Of a DNA stretch of 64,000 nucleotides, positions 44,593 to 64,000 are shown one piece after another. Numbering within the stretch: position 1 is the first letter of the stretch; the number at the start of each line of letters is the position of its first letter. The translations under genes were made by a program, and so were the position numbers. The notes under the pieces were generated by a model. The model ran no database searches and had not been told where the DNA came from. It saw only the letters and a list, made by a program, of their open reading frames with translations. Where the stretch lies: positions 2,818,601-2,882,600 of the forward strand of contig CM049319.1 in assembly GCA_026874595.1 (NCBI GenBank). Direction: 5' to 3'. The DNA comes from Sipunculus nudus. Taxonomy: Eukaryota > Annelida > Sipuncula > Golfingiida > Sipunculidae.

Positions 44593-47500
44593 TAAATTTA
44601 TCAAATTCCCAAATTCCAAACATTATCTTTAAACTTTTTTCAGCTATTTCCTGTGATCTGACAGTCAAAATGTCTTTCTTTAAGCTCTGATAGTGTCAAC
44701 ATGACATTCTCCAGTTGCAGGGCTGCAGCTGCCTCCAGTATTTAATGTATTTTCGTTAAATTTGTCTCTCATGTTTTTCACCATTAAGAGCATACTCTCC
44801 TGTAAGTTCCTATATTTTTTTTCACAGCACAATTGAGTTTCTGATACAATTGTTTTTATATAATCGTAGTTATATGAACATTTTACTGTTTAAAACATGC
44901 AACTCTTTTATAGAACTATACATTTAAGGGTTGTACTCATACAAGTAAAGGAATTTTAACACAATTAAACAGACTTTCAGATATTGCTTGGAGAATTGAT
45001 GGTCATGTTAATTTACCATGTAGACCACAATTGTCCAGTAAAAACTCATATATTCTTCCTATACTTTTGGCTGTAAACCCTAAAACTCCTATACTTTTGT
45101 CTCAGGTGCTCCGATAAAAGGCTATATTTCGTCAGGGGTTTGGCAGAAGCCCAGCAGTTTTCAAATATATGTTTTTGGAATATGGCTGACATTTTTGATT
45201 CATCAGTTTGGTTGAATCTTTGTTAAAAAGGAACTGATATGCCATATATTAAACTGAATATCTTAATTATATTATAGGTGTGCCTATGCTTCTGTTTCAA
45301 TGTATTGTCTAATTCACTGATCAGAATAATATCCACAGTCATTATGCATTAATACACATGCACAGTATTTTAATGGATCATACTTGATAGACTATCAGTC
45401 ATAGATAATTATAACACATATTTTGAAAAAAAAAACTCAAAACAGATAATTATAATGGTTACACCTGCTAAGTGGATGAGTCTTCAGTTTCTTGTTTCAG
45501 ACCTTATTTGCTGTGTTGTACTGTATATCTATATTATTTTGTGTTTTCACTCTCCATTGCAGACATGTTTTTAGCATTCCTCTATACCGAGGCATTAACC
45601 ATTGACAGGCTACAGGGATGAAATCTCCACCTTTCAACTACTGATGTCATGTGACTAACTGCTAATGATCTGGGCTAATAATACATGATATATGTATCAG
45701 GACTGAACAAAGCAAATAATACTCTGTACCTGTGAACCAGAAGAAATGATCTGGAACCTGCTGAAAAAAAACAGCAACTCCACCGATTAGGCCTACACTA
45801 CAGCATTCATTCTGTATATATCAGATGCAAAACATTGTTATAGATGAACCTCCTAATAACATATCTAATCATGTACATAGAATTTAGTTTAAATATATTA
45901 AGTTGACAGATTTTCATTCAAGAAATGTTTAACCGCAAGTCAGCAAGAACAAGATGCTATTGCTTATAAGGCTTAGTTATGTAATTACTTTAGAGATATG
46001 TTGAGATAAACATTATGTTGGTCATGTTATGAGAAAAAACTAATCATTTGGAATGCACCAACTGACCTCTTAATATTACAGCTTTAGTATATAAGGGCAG
46101 TTGGTAAATCTGAAGTGAACACCATTTATAATAAGCTGAACTGTTTTTACCTAATGTTGATAAGTGTAATATATTCTGATTAACTGGTATCCTGTTCAAA
46201 TGAATTGGTTGTCAAATATTATTAGGAGGAAAATTTTGTAGAGATATACACAGAAAACTAAATTTTATAGAATATGTTGAGATACAGCATTATAAGTACG
46301 GTATTATTTCAGTTATCTGAACATCTTGAAAAGAAAAGACAATTTGTTCAGAATAAGTTTTCACTTTTTTCAGAAGTTTGATGAAATGTGGCATATATGT
46401 GATCTATACTGTTTTTTTTTTAGCAATTTAAAGATGTCATAAAAAACAAGATATGAGGTTTATACTCTGGTTGATGTGCAATATATGAATTAATTTTTTT
46501 TTTAATGTTAGCTCTTCAATTGGATTTAATTAAGTAATTGTTGATAAACTTACTCAGGTGATGCATTTTTACACTTGTGAAAGATTTGATTCCATTAATG
46601 CTCACAATTTTGCTGTGAATATCATATTATTATTTTTTTTCATTTTCCATTTGAATATTATGGGTTATTTGTAATAATATCATTTTATAATCACTGATAA
46701 TTTCAAATATATATGAAAAGCTGGAATATGTTCCAGTTCACTATAATGAAACACCTTTATATAAGAGTTTAATTTGCTCATAACATGTATTTGAACAAAA
46801 ATTAGGCATTATTGTTCTGTGTTTATTTAATTTATTTTTATACGATTTTTAGGGGTGTAACACATGATCATGTAGTGGCAGTATTTTATTACATGATGCC
46901 AGAATTTTGCCAGAAATCACAGCAAATTTAAGAGTATGGTTCCAGGATAGATAAAAATGACTAAATGTGCATACTGAGATTAAGCTTTGATACACAGGTT
47001 AAAGTTCATCAGTTTTTAAACAGAATTATGTACTGGATAATTTTTATTTTCTGCCAGGAGTTAATACATGTGTCAGCATGGAGAATACAGTGAGCTTCAG
47101 TAAGGTATCCAATCAACATTTTTAACTTTTGATTAGTAAATTGTAATAACTTCATTGCTGGCTATGAAGCTCCATTGGTTGCATTATTGTCTTTTAATAA
47201 ATTCTTGTTACACACCATTGTTATATTATACATTAAACAATGAGTATTGAACATTCTGAAAATGCCATATCTTTTCTTTATTATGATAGATCATTCATTG
47301 TAATTTATGCACTTCATATGAAGATTAAAATTTTCAGCATTGGCATTAATGGATATTATTAAGATATTTATAAAATTATCTTACTAGAGGAGCTCTGATT
47401 TTAATGTAAATTCCTCCACCAAGATTAGTATATAAAAGTGTGAATTGAACTTATTATCTTACTGGCAAATTATTAAAATGTTCCATATCTGGCAGAAAAC

Positions 47501-48361
47501 AATTTTGTATTCCTGGTATCATAATTTTGTATTTACAGTGACTTTGGACAACTTGTGCCTCAGCTTGCTGCCTGCCTATTGGCTAGCAGCAGCATAATAT
47601 TTTGAAGAAAAAACTGCGTATTTTTAGCTATTGTTTTCAGTATATTTCCCCATCTTGTTAAAATATGCAAGTTTCTTGTCTGTTAAATGTTACCCTTGTG
47701 TGTTTTACCTTTTATGCTCAAGTATGTTGTATACTTTCAATTTAAACAGTTGGTACAATTATATATACATACCAGTGCCAATTTTAGAAAATGTACAGAA
47801 TTCAGGATATTGATATTTGTTCATAAAATGAAATAAAATTTGTATATAAATATTGATGTATTCAGTGAGGTATTTTTATATGGGTAAAGGGTCAAGTTTG
47901 TATACAACTTGTTGTACACAGTTTCCTGTAGTATGTCATTATAATGCTAGGACATGCATATCTTGGATTGTTTATAGAGGTTAAGTTTATATACATGTGT
48001 AAAAAGTGATAATAGAATAATTGACTGTGTCATGTACTTGGTACATGCCGATATGCAAGGTTTAGGATATCATTTTTAATCAGGCATTTTGGGAGTGGGT
48101 ATACATGTATTTTTAATATTTTACATGTCATTGTGCCTTATGAAAAATTATATAAATAAATTCCTTGATAAAACTTTAGGTATATGTTTAATTTATTATA
48201 CACCCAGGAGAATCCTTAGGTGTATGTAATCTCTACTGAATGTTCCAACATTTATTTGAATATCTGGCAGCAAAGCAAATCATATACTTTATATTTTTTT
48301 ATTCCATAAATGTATGCTCTGAATGACCCTTTTTTATTAGAGGTTAGAGATATTGGGGCTG

Positions 48362-48391
48362 CCCCCCCCCCCCCCCCAAAAAAAAAAAAAA
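48362..48391. repeat. Poly-C then poly-A run
   Basis: A run of about 16 C is followed directly by about 15 A. Such runs are prone to assembly and length error. Confidence 0.9.
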
Positions 48392-49279
48392 ATAAACCTG
48401 CCAGGCCATTCAAAATTATTCTTGCAAGTAAGTAAAATAATATGGAATTTGATGCCTTGATAGATATAGCCAAGTCCAGGTTATTATTAAATAATAGCCA
48501 GAGAACCATAAATTACATTGTAGTTACATCATTTACCACCAGGAAGCAGTACCTGTCAGAGATGATTTCAGACAGCCAGTTAAAATGTATATGTACCGAT
48601 TGTTTTGGCCAAAATAAATAAAAGGTTTGGTTTTTAAGCACCACCCGCATCAACTTTAAAACCCCGCATCAATTTTTTTTTTTTTCGATTTTCAATAGAA
48701 ACTAACCAATTTTGAGCTCTAGCCGCCCGGACATTTCTTTCCATAAAAATTTCCTGAGTTATGTAGTGCTTTTAATTGTTTAGCAAAATAAATCTGTTAT
48801 TATCATGCTTTTCCCTGGACATTTTTATTGAAACATGCCAAAAAATAAAAATAAAAACAAGGCCTACAGGCCTAATGCGAACCTGTGCATTGGGAAATAC
48901 ACCAGGTATAATGCTTCAATGCTGGACCATTACTTTTCATGTATATGAAAAATGCAAGTACTAAACATTTTGAATATGAAACAATTACACAAACATCACT
49001 GCTGAAATTCTGGCATGAGTGCACACAACACAGAAATGATTGTAGCTGGCACAACCAGTCTTGTATACAACAAAGCTATCAGAGATATATACATATGCCC
49101 GATTTCAGACTGATATATCAAACCCCTCCTGAGAAAAACGCAGGGACACACACTGTGCAAAAGTCATTGTAGGTGGTGACACCTGTCTTGTGAGTGAGAA
49201 AGTCATCAAAGAAACATAGGTCAAACTACTAGGCCAATACATCAAACTTACCTCGAGTCTGATGCATGGGGCTGACCAG

Positions 49280-49930
49280 GCTTAGGTGAGAAAGGCAGGT
49301 GCCCCGAGTGAACTGTGACAAATTGCTTGCTCAGGCTACTGCGCTGAGTGAACTCATGACCTACCTGGCTAGACTGAGTGATTTTTTGACCTGTACTTGG
49401 CTGCACTGAGTGAACTCTAGACCTGTTGCATAATCTGACACAGTTGGCAGTCTGCCAAAGCTATAAATAGATCCAGTGCCAAATCTGATGCAGTGGGCAG
49501 TCTGCCAATGCTATAAATAGAATGCAGCTACTGCACTGAGTTAACTCCTGACCTATACCTGGCTGCACCCAGTGAACTCTTGACCTGTTGCCTAATCTGA
49601 TACAGTTGACAGTCTTACAAAGCTATAAATAGATCCAGACTGACCTTTGGCCTGTTGCCAAATCTGAAATAGTAGCCACACCTATGCATAAGCTCTCAGA
49701 TTGGCTCCACATGCAGCCCTGAGGGGCATGACACACATGAGGTGATCACATGATATTCATGAGGTGATCACATGCTACCTATGAGGTGATCACATGGTGC
49801 CCATGAGGTGTTCACATGCCACCCATGAGGTGATCACATGCCTTGTGCTTGGCTGCACTAACTGAACTCTTGACCTATATCTGCCTGCACTGAATGAACT
49901 CTTGATCTGTTGCCAAATCTGAAACAGTTG
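49280..49930. repeat. Complex tandem repeat with CACTGAGTGAACTCTTGACC units
   Basis: Repeated blocks include CTGCACTGAGTGAACTC, GACCTGTTGCCAAATCTGA, CAGTTGGCAGTCTGCCAA and GCTATAAATAGATCCAG. Within it, 49735-49842 is a cleaner five-copy run of about 22 bp. Confidence 0.8.
49735..49842. repeat. Five-copy ~22-bp repeat containing ATGAGGTGATCACATG
   Basis: The core ATGAGGTGATCACATG recurs five times, one copy having GTTCAC. The core contains the palindrome TGATCA. Confidence 0.9.
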
Positions 49931-50167
49931 GTAGTTTCTCAACCTATTTAAAAATACAGACACAATCTTGGCATGGTAGTAAATCTGTTTACACATACTG
50001 AAAGACTTTGGCCAAAATACTTTTTTTTGGAGCTGACATATTCATAAACTTTTTATCAAAATATTTAGAATAATAAAAGATGCAGTTCTTTCATTGTTAA
50101 AGGTCTAATAGTTCTGCCAAAAATCGTTCAAGTAAACTTGAACAAAAGCCACCTAAGAATAATTTTT

Positions 50168-51370
50168 AGCTCAGCTGACTTTCAGTCATGCTGGGCTATA
50201 GCGATGGGTCTTTGTCCGTCGTCCTTCCGTCTGTCTGTCCGGCTGGCCGTCCGTCCGTTAGCAGGGCACAAATCGTAACCGTAGGGGCTAGGGCCATGAA
50301 CCCTATGCAGTCTTAGAGGTAATAAAAAGATCTCCTTGCAAACCTGAAATAAGGTCACTGCGACCTATATTCTCGAAGTTATGGGGTGTGTTTGCACCCC
50401 CCAGAAATAACTCTTTGAGACAAAATTTTCATCCCAAACCTTCAATCTTTCACATACAGCTCACCTACCAACAGGGGAAGAACGATAATTTTTTTGAGGT
50501 CAAAAGGTCAAAGGTCAAGGTCACAGGAGCCTTTTCTTTGAAAAGCCTGTGGATACATTTTAAGCCAACCCTTTCATCCAAATTCTTTGATCTTTCACTT
50601 ATAGCTCACCTACTAAGTTGGAGAAGAATCCTACAGATTTTGAGGTCACAAGGTCAAAGGTCAGGGTCACAGGATCCACTTCTTTGAAAAGGTTGTGGAC
50701 ACATTTCAAGCTAGACTTTTCATTCCAAACCTTCCAGCACTGATATCGCTTCTCTGCCAACAGGGGAAAAGACCTGTTGATTTTGAGGTCAAAGGTCAAG
50801 TTCACAGCACCCACTTCTTGCGTGGAGTCATTTTCAGGCAAACTTTTCAATCTGTACCTTCCATCTGTCATATATGGCTTACCTACCAATAAGGGAAGAA
50901 GCCTATTGATGTTGAGGTCAAAAAGTCAAAGGTCAAGGTCACAATATTTAATTGTTCTAAATGCTTGTGAGCATATTTCAAGTGAAACTGTTCAACCCAA
51001 ACCTTCAGTCTTTCACATTTGCCACATCTATGCATCACTCAGTTTGACTCAAACTTCATACTTATGGGTCTTTTTGCTTGAATAAATAACTTATTGATTT
51101 TGGGGTCAGCTGGTCAGCAGGTTAAAGGTTGCAGGTCAAAGTTATTCACCCATTGGTTGCCAAGTAATTACACCAGATTTAAGTGGTTAGTAGTTACCCA
51201 TCATTTAGAAGGAATCCAGTTGATATATGGGCAAAAGGCCAAGGTCATAGGTCAGGGATGTTCACAATTACTTATTTTATAGACCATCTCTATTTTTCTT
51301 GTATATATAACCATCCCACTCCAGCTGGTACATCTCCCTGTGTGGCTGTAATTGTGAGTGACACTGGTGA
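50168..51370. mobile_element. Unclassified dispersed repeat with AGGTCA-rich internal units
   Basis: The left end AGCTCAGCTGACTTTCAGTC plus GTCCGTCGTCC and GGGCACAAATCGTAACC matches the left end at 8046. The interior has units of about 150-180 bp with TTGAGGTCAAAGGTCAAGGT-type cores and TCTTTCACATAT-type blocks. The right end is degraded (GTGACATATGACTCCC near 51369). Confidence 0.65.
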
Positions 51371-52537
51371 CATATGACTCCCTTTTGTATCAGCCTATTA
51401 AGTGATAAGGCTCAGTGATAGGTACCTCGTTACTTCATAACAAAAACACTGTTGTCAGAATGCTTCAGCCAGGCATAAAGACTATGAGAGTATAGTATTA
51501 AGGTTTACCTACTGATTTATAAGATGATGGGAACATTTTGCAGTTTATTTTATGGAATCCTAGCAATAAACTTAGTTTCCTAGATATCTGAATATTTTAA
51601 TATATATCACCACATATAAAAGCAAGTGTTTGTTCTCATAATATGTGGATGTGTACCTTGATTTAGGATGGCTTTTTGTTTTATTTCAAGACTCTTAGTC
51701 ATGCTTTCTGCATTTCTTTTCTTTCAGGTTTGGCAGTTTACCTACCCTGCTGACCCCATTGAAAAGCAGAGTGATAATAAAAAATATTGGACTTACACTT
51801 TTTACAATTGCATATCTATAAATCTGATATGAGGGCCTGGACATGCCTTTTGAATTATTTTGGGCATTCATTACTGGATAATTTGCCCCAAGTTTGGTCT
51901 CCTATTGGAGAATGTGGGATATCAAATGTTATACTTGTCAGAAATCCATTATGTCTGCCAGTTAGCCACCTTAGAAATTCTTTCTTCAGTGCAGTTTCAG
52001 TAATTTTTCTTAAATGTTTGGTCTGATTTAGAGAATGTTTGTTGTCTGATTTCAGACTTGTCAGAAGTCCAATATGGCCACCAGGCAACCATCTTTTTAT
52101 TCCTTTTGATCATATTATCTCAAGAACAGTTAAAGTGAATGCAGTTGGATGTATATTTATGTAATCTTGTAAAGGATTGGGTCAAATATTTCTGAATAAA
52201 TATTACCATCATTTATAAAAGTGCAGTACAGTTGGCTTGTATTGAATAAAAATTCATACAGAAGCACCTGTTTCTCAATAATTCTTGCATGTATTTCCTT
52301 GATTTTTGCTATATATTTTGATCTTATATTTGCCCTTTGTGGTGTTCCTTTTGAGACTGACAGGTTTCAAGCAAGCTGTTGGAATAGTTCCTGATAGCTT
52401 AACAATCATGCATTTTCCTCAGACCATCAATTCACTGTGTTTTAACCAGACATAGGTGATATATATTTCTGTTGTCATAGAAAATTTTCAACAAATTGGC
52501 AAATTGGTTCTTCAAAATTTGACTGGTTTAACCGTCA

Positions 52538-52815
52538 GGGCTGGCACGTTTCAGGGACAAGAATTTGTTTTCAGACTGATGAGTGGGGCATCACATTTTG
52601 CATCAAACCAATGAGAGCTTGATGGTGTGGGTTGGAAACTTGGAGTTGGATGCACAATGTGATACCACACTCTCAGTGGTCTGATTACAATTCTGTGCCC
52701 TGTGCGACCCCTGGTGGTGAAACCCGGAGAATCCTGCTATACAAAGCAGCTGTTAAAACAAAGGAGATCCAGGATGACTGCAGTGTATAATTACTGCATG
52801 AGGAATGCAGATGGA
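52538..52815. repeat. Dispersed repeat, copy 2 of a pair
   Basis: Matches 42709-42945 in order: GGGCTGGCAC, TGGTCTGATTACAATTCTGT, CTGGTGGTGAAACCCGGAG, GACTGCAGTGTATAATTACT. Intergenic. Confidence 0.7.
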
Positions 52816-53261
52816 AGAAAATCAAAAACATTACGCAGGAGTAACTGAGGAAAAAACCTGTGAATCTCATGTCTACAAAAACTATGAACAACTTTTTGTA
52901 AAATATCATTTATTCACTTTAGACAGACATTTTGTGGTCCATGAAAAGCATACATAGGACAACATACCTAGCCAAATATTATGGCTACTCTAACCGTTCA
53001 AGCTTCACCCTATCCCACCTGCCTTGTATGTATAAAACAAACCAGCGCTGCCAGTTGATTTCCTGCATTATTATGCATACCATCTTCACTGACCAGTGAT
53101 CTTACTGGACTCTGCATTGACTGCTGCCACATACAGAAAAACCTCGTCAATGACCACCTCATATTTGCGACCACCTCCTAAAATTGATCACTTTTTTCAT
53201 GGCCCAATTCTCTGTTGCTCTTTATATCAGACTTTGATTAGATGTCCACCTCAACATCCAC

Positions 53262-53277
53262 CCCCCCCCCCCCCCCC
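53262..53277. repeat. Poly-C run
   Basis: A homopolymer of about 17 C, with a second poly-G run of about 13 at 53581. Confidence 0.9.
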
Positions 53278-54777
53278 AGAAAGTCCAAGGCCAACATATT
53301 GACAGGAGTAAACTAGCACTGATATTAACACTTACTATAAAATGTTACCAACCTCAGTGTAGACGTTTTTTCTGCTCATGCCAGTTGATTTCATTGGATG
53401 TTTTTTCATCTACACTATACAACATGTCATTATAGCCACATATATTAAAAAACCAGCAGTGGTGAATAATATTAGATTTGTGGCATTTCAGGATAACAAT
53501 AAGAACGGAGGAAGCCGTTAAATGTTTTAATAAATTAACAAGTACTGGAGACATTGAAGACCTGGACCCTTACAACCAAAGGGGGGGGGGGGGTAATTAA
53601 AGGGCCATGATGAACCCCCAGATATCACCCAGGAACAACCATGTTTTAAAAACCCTCTATCAATCAGTTCATAAACATTTCTGGTAAAGCAAGTGTAATT
53701 AACTAGTTTACCTATAGGTCATGGATGTACCGTAAATAAAATGGCAAGTGTTTGCCAGTCTGAGTGTTTGACAAAATAATGCTGAGTACCAGTCTACAAC
53801 TTGTATGCAAAGCATAGCTTGTGAAGCACACACAGCAATTGTTATGTTAAACTAACATCTGCTCAGCTCTGCAAGCAACAACCTGTATTATGCCATCAAA
53901 TAATAACTTCAATAAAAATTTTTTAAAAGTTATTTAAGTACATCTTTGTAGCACCAAGATATAAGATACCTTGCAGTAACTGGGATTAACAAAAGCTGTA
54001 GATGTGTCAATTCTATTTTTATCAGATTATTTTTATATTCTTTGGATTACTGAAAATTTATAGATCATTAAACATTCACAGGAGGTGGTTAGATGGTTGG
54101 TTCAGATTACATTGCTAGGGAAACTAGATTCTAAACCCTGTACTAGTTTGACTAGTGAAAGTGCAGGTGCTCTGATGAACACTGACCCTGACTTTAAATC
54201 CCAGTTCTTAAGGCGTTTTTTAGGATTTCCTTCATATGATATAAATGTTTAGAACTTCTGAGAGTCCTCTAATAACTAGAACCACTCATTTTATATGATA
54301 AGCCAGTATCCAAAGACATTGCACATCAGGACAACTGAAGGTGCACCTTCGTAAAGAAAACTAAACAGCACGTAAGCTGTAGATTCCCTGTTAGGATAAA
54401 CTGAAACATGCACTGTTTCCTGCAGTAAATGGTTTGGCTTGTTCTGGTTGGCCTTGGCCTAGGCTGTAGTGACATAATTTGACACCTCCATGTTTGACTT
54501 AATCAGAAGAACTTTTTAATATTCATGGGAGATAACCTGCAACCCTGCAGTAAATGGCTTGGCCCACTATGATTGGATTTAGGGCTGCAGGCCTTGGCAT
54601 TTAAATACAGCTCCAGTGTTTGAGAAACATATGTTTGGCATAATATTCTCACAAAAACAGGTAGCATTTGAAAGGTTTTTTATTTAAATTTGGTCTAGCA
54701 GAGGTTTTGATGAGCAAGTGCTAGACTGTCCACAAGGAGAGATGACATTTTAAATTCACACTAGAATAAGGTTGTTT

Positions 54778-54990
54778 TTGCAATACAAAAACAGATATAT
54801 ATCTCCCCTCCCTATGGGCCTCCCATCCCAAAATTAAAAAAAAAATACAGACTACTTCAAACGTCACAGCATTCACAAATAATTTTTATTCTAGCTAAAT
54901 TGAGTTCCTGAGTCCATTTGCATAAGTTTTTAATCGGGGAAGACCCATAATTTTTTTTATATGGGTCTAGATAGAGGGGCAAGTCAAGTA
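54778..54990 (-). repeat. Inverted copy of the 32.2-kb dispersed repeat
   Basis: Read on the minus strand it gives TGTGAATGCTGTGACGTTTG, then GAAGTAGTCTGTATT and GGGAGGGGAGATATATATCT, matching 32300-32400 (TGTGAATGCTGTGACTTTAG, GGAGGGGAGACGTATATCTG). Confidence 0.7.
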
Positions 54991-55239
54991 AGATATTATT
55001 TTGTCTAAGTCAAGATAGGTATCCTACTGAATGTTGTTCTAATTTAATTAACTTTCTATAAAGGTATATGGTGCTATGGAACCACTACTACCTATGTATA
55101 CAATAATTGTGATAAAAAATCGTTACCAGCACAAACAATGAGTGACTGAATAATTGTTTCATTCTTAAACACCAGATGGCACTGACAAGCAGTTGCAGTA
55201 TTACTATATTTTACTAGAATGACACTCAGCAGTACATAC

Positions 55240-55420
55240 CCCACCAAGGCAAGACAATCATACTGGATTGGACCGTCTGTCTGGATCTGTACCAAATTTT
55301 ATAGCGGCTTTCTCTGGCCTATGAACAAAGATTGATGGAAATAAGTCAAGTAGTTTTTGTGTTATGCTGCTTAAAACAAACAAACAGAGGTGAAAACATA
55401 ACCTCCTTCCAGAAGTAATA
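55240..55420. repeat. Possible dispersed repeat downstream of TRAF6
   Basis: CCGTCTGTCTGGATCTGTAC, then AAACAAACAAACAGAGGTGA and AACATAACCTCCTTCC resemble short repeats seen elsewhere in the window (for example CTCTGCCAAG...GGTTATG near 59300). Low certainty. Confidence 0.35.
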
Positions 55421-55501
55421 ATGACTGTTTTTTAAAGTACCCATTTTACTGAAAGGGGACAATCTGACCATAGGTAAATATCTTCTGATCATTAAGAATA
55501 C

Positions 55502-55507
55502 TTTATT
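55502..55507 (-). promoter_or_regulatory. Candidate TRAF6 polyadenylation signal
   Basis: AATAAA on the minus strand about 90 bp after the TRAF6 stop codon. No other evidence of cleavage was seen, and a 90-bp 3' UTR would be short. Confidence 0.4.
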
Positions 55508-55594
55508 AACACAGATAACATTATGGCTTACTAATTTCTAGATATTATTCAGTGTATCAACATAAAAAATCTGTATCACCATATAAAAAAAACA

Positions 55595-63334
<7,740 letters not shown>

Positions 63335-64000
63335 CTGGAAAGATATGCAATTAAATACGAGTTAAAATTTTTAAAGCAGACACAGGACAATTATTATATC
63401 TCTAATATTAGTAGAATTTCTGAGCAGGATCAAACTCTTTATACCATTTAATGATGACATTTTCAAACTGACATCAGGACTGGCTGAAGGTCTGGTGGTG
63501 AAACCTGTATTAATGTTGGGTAACCATGACAGTCAAGCAGGTTCAAATCTATTCACCTCATCCATTCTCACTTTCATCTGGATAAAGGTAGACCTGGTGT
63601 CTAACACACCTGCAGGTTATGGGTATGTGATGATCAATCCATGTTGCTGGGTTATATTACTTATAACAGTGAGGATCTCACACACTTATAAGTCATACAT
63701 GGCTGTTGGACATAACCTTTCCAATAAGCACGCAGTTTGCTCCCTGGTTGGGTGAAATTTCACCACTCCCGAGCTGAGATTCTAACTATTAATATCCTGG
63801 CTTTGAGTCTGATGTGCTCACTTATAGTAGTCCTAAAGCACAGAAGCTAATTTTCAGTTTTTTTTACAAATATGCAAAGTAAATAACAATAGTATATATG
63901 TAGAACAGGTTGAACCAGGATGATGTTTGTTGCTAGGTTTTTAGGATTCATTCTACACGGTAAAAACATCACAGTACAAGCCAGGAACCGGTGAAAATAA
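63335..64000 (-). other. Upstream of TRAF6 coding exon 1: no gene seen
   Basis: Probably 5' intron of TRAF6, given the acceptor at 63335. No TATA box, CpG-rich stretch or upstream exon was recognised. Confidence 0.4.

Larger units (their letters stand above)
44492..49250. other. Downstream of ACSS3: no gene seen
   Basis: AT-rich sequence with several AATAAA motifs (for example near 47195, 47830 and 48155) and homopolymer runs. It may include 3' UTR of isoform D. No exon, RNA gene or domain was recognised. Confidence 0.55.

Noticed and set aside
45560-45620. Another last-exon copy (ATTAACCATTGA resembles ATTAACCATTGAAGACC of exon D)
   Set aside because: Only 12 bases match and the frame does not continue.
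51728-52030. A fifth ACSS3 last exon or a separate gene after the CAG at 51726
   Set aside because: The acceptor-like site is followed by GTTTGGCAGTTTACC, which does not encode the IEDxxVY tail in any frame.

Overview
This is a window of an AT-rich animal nuclear genome with GT-AG introns, long introns and many tandem and dispersed repeats. The two genes present have their closest recognisable relatives in animals. The style of the dispersed repeats (modules rich in GTCCGTCCGT, conserved element ends with variable interiors, AGGTCA-rich units) suggests a lophotrochozoan, most likely a marine mollusc such as a bivalve. That assignment is inference, since no sequence search was possible.

Two genes converge tail to tail. 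On the plus strand, 1825..44491 holds most of an acyl-CoA synthetase short-chain family member 3 (ACSS3, propionyl/acetyl-CoA synthetase) gene. Fourteen internal coding exons join in phase, followed by four alternative last exons. The first ~90 residues, including any mitochondrial targeting peptide, lie upstream of the window or were not found. On the minus strand, 63334..55595 holds what appears to be a complete TRAF6-like signalling adaptor / E3 ubiquitin ligase gene: six coding exons, 598 residues, with a RING, TRAF-type zinc fingers, a coiled coil and a MATH domain.

The most unusual structure is the 3' end of ACSS3. Four separate last exons (30842, 32663, 41287 and 44399) are each exactly 93 bp. 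Each starts in phase 0 after a good acceptor, encodes 30 residues of the same family tail and ends with its own stop codon. They would give four C-terminal isoforms by alternative last-exon choice. Other exon edges of the same gene have also been tandemly copied into introns: the exon 3 donor edge, the exon 8 acceptor edge (four 72-73 bp copies), and the exon 13 donor. The exon 13 donor is the first unit of a ~70-copy, 73-bp array in which every unit carries a copy of the splice donor.

Region by region: 1-1824 no gene seen; 1825-18381 ACSS3 exons 1-12, with a Harbinger-like element (3610-5430) and a 2.4-kb dispersed repeat (8046-10486) in introns; 18650-22170 a ~146-bp satellite with a dimeric higher-order pattern; 23311-23410 exon 13; 23411-28530 the 73-bp array; 29365-29540 exon 14; 30842-44491 the four last exons, with a 63-bp minisatellite (33750-37100) and another dispersed repeat (37281-39835) between B and C; 44500-55590 intergenic, repeat-rich, no gene seen; 55595-63334 TRAF6-like gene, with a degenerate 16-18-bp tandem repeat, the tail of a non-LTR retrotransposon and a hAT-type element with a perfect 8-bp target duplication in its introns; 63335-64000 upstream of TRAF6.
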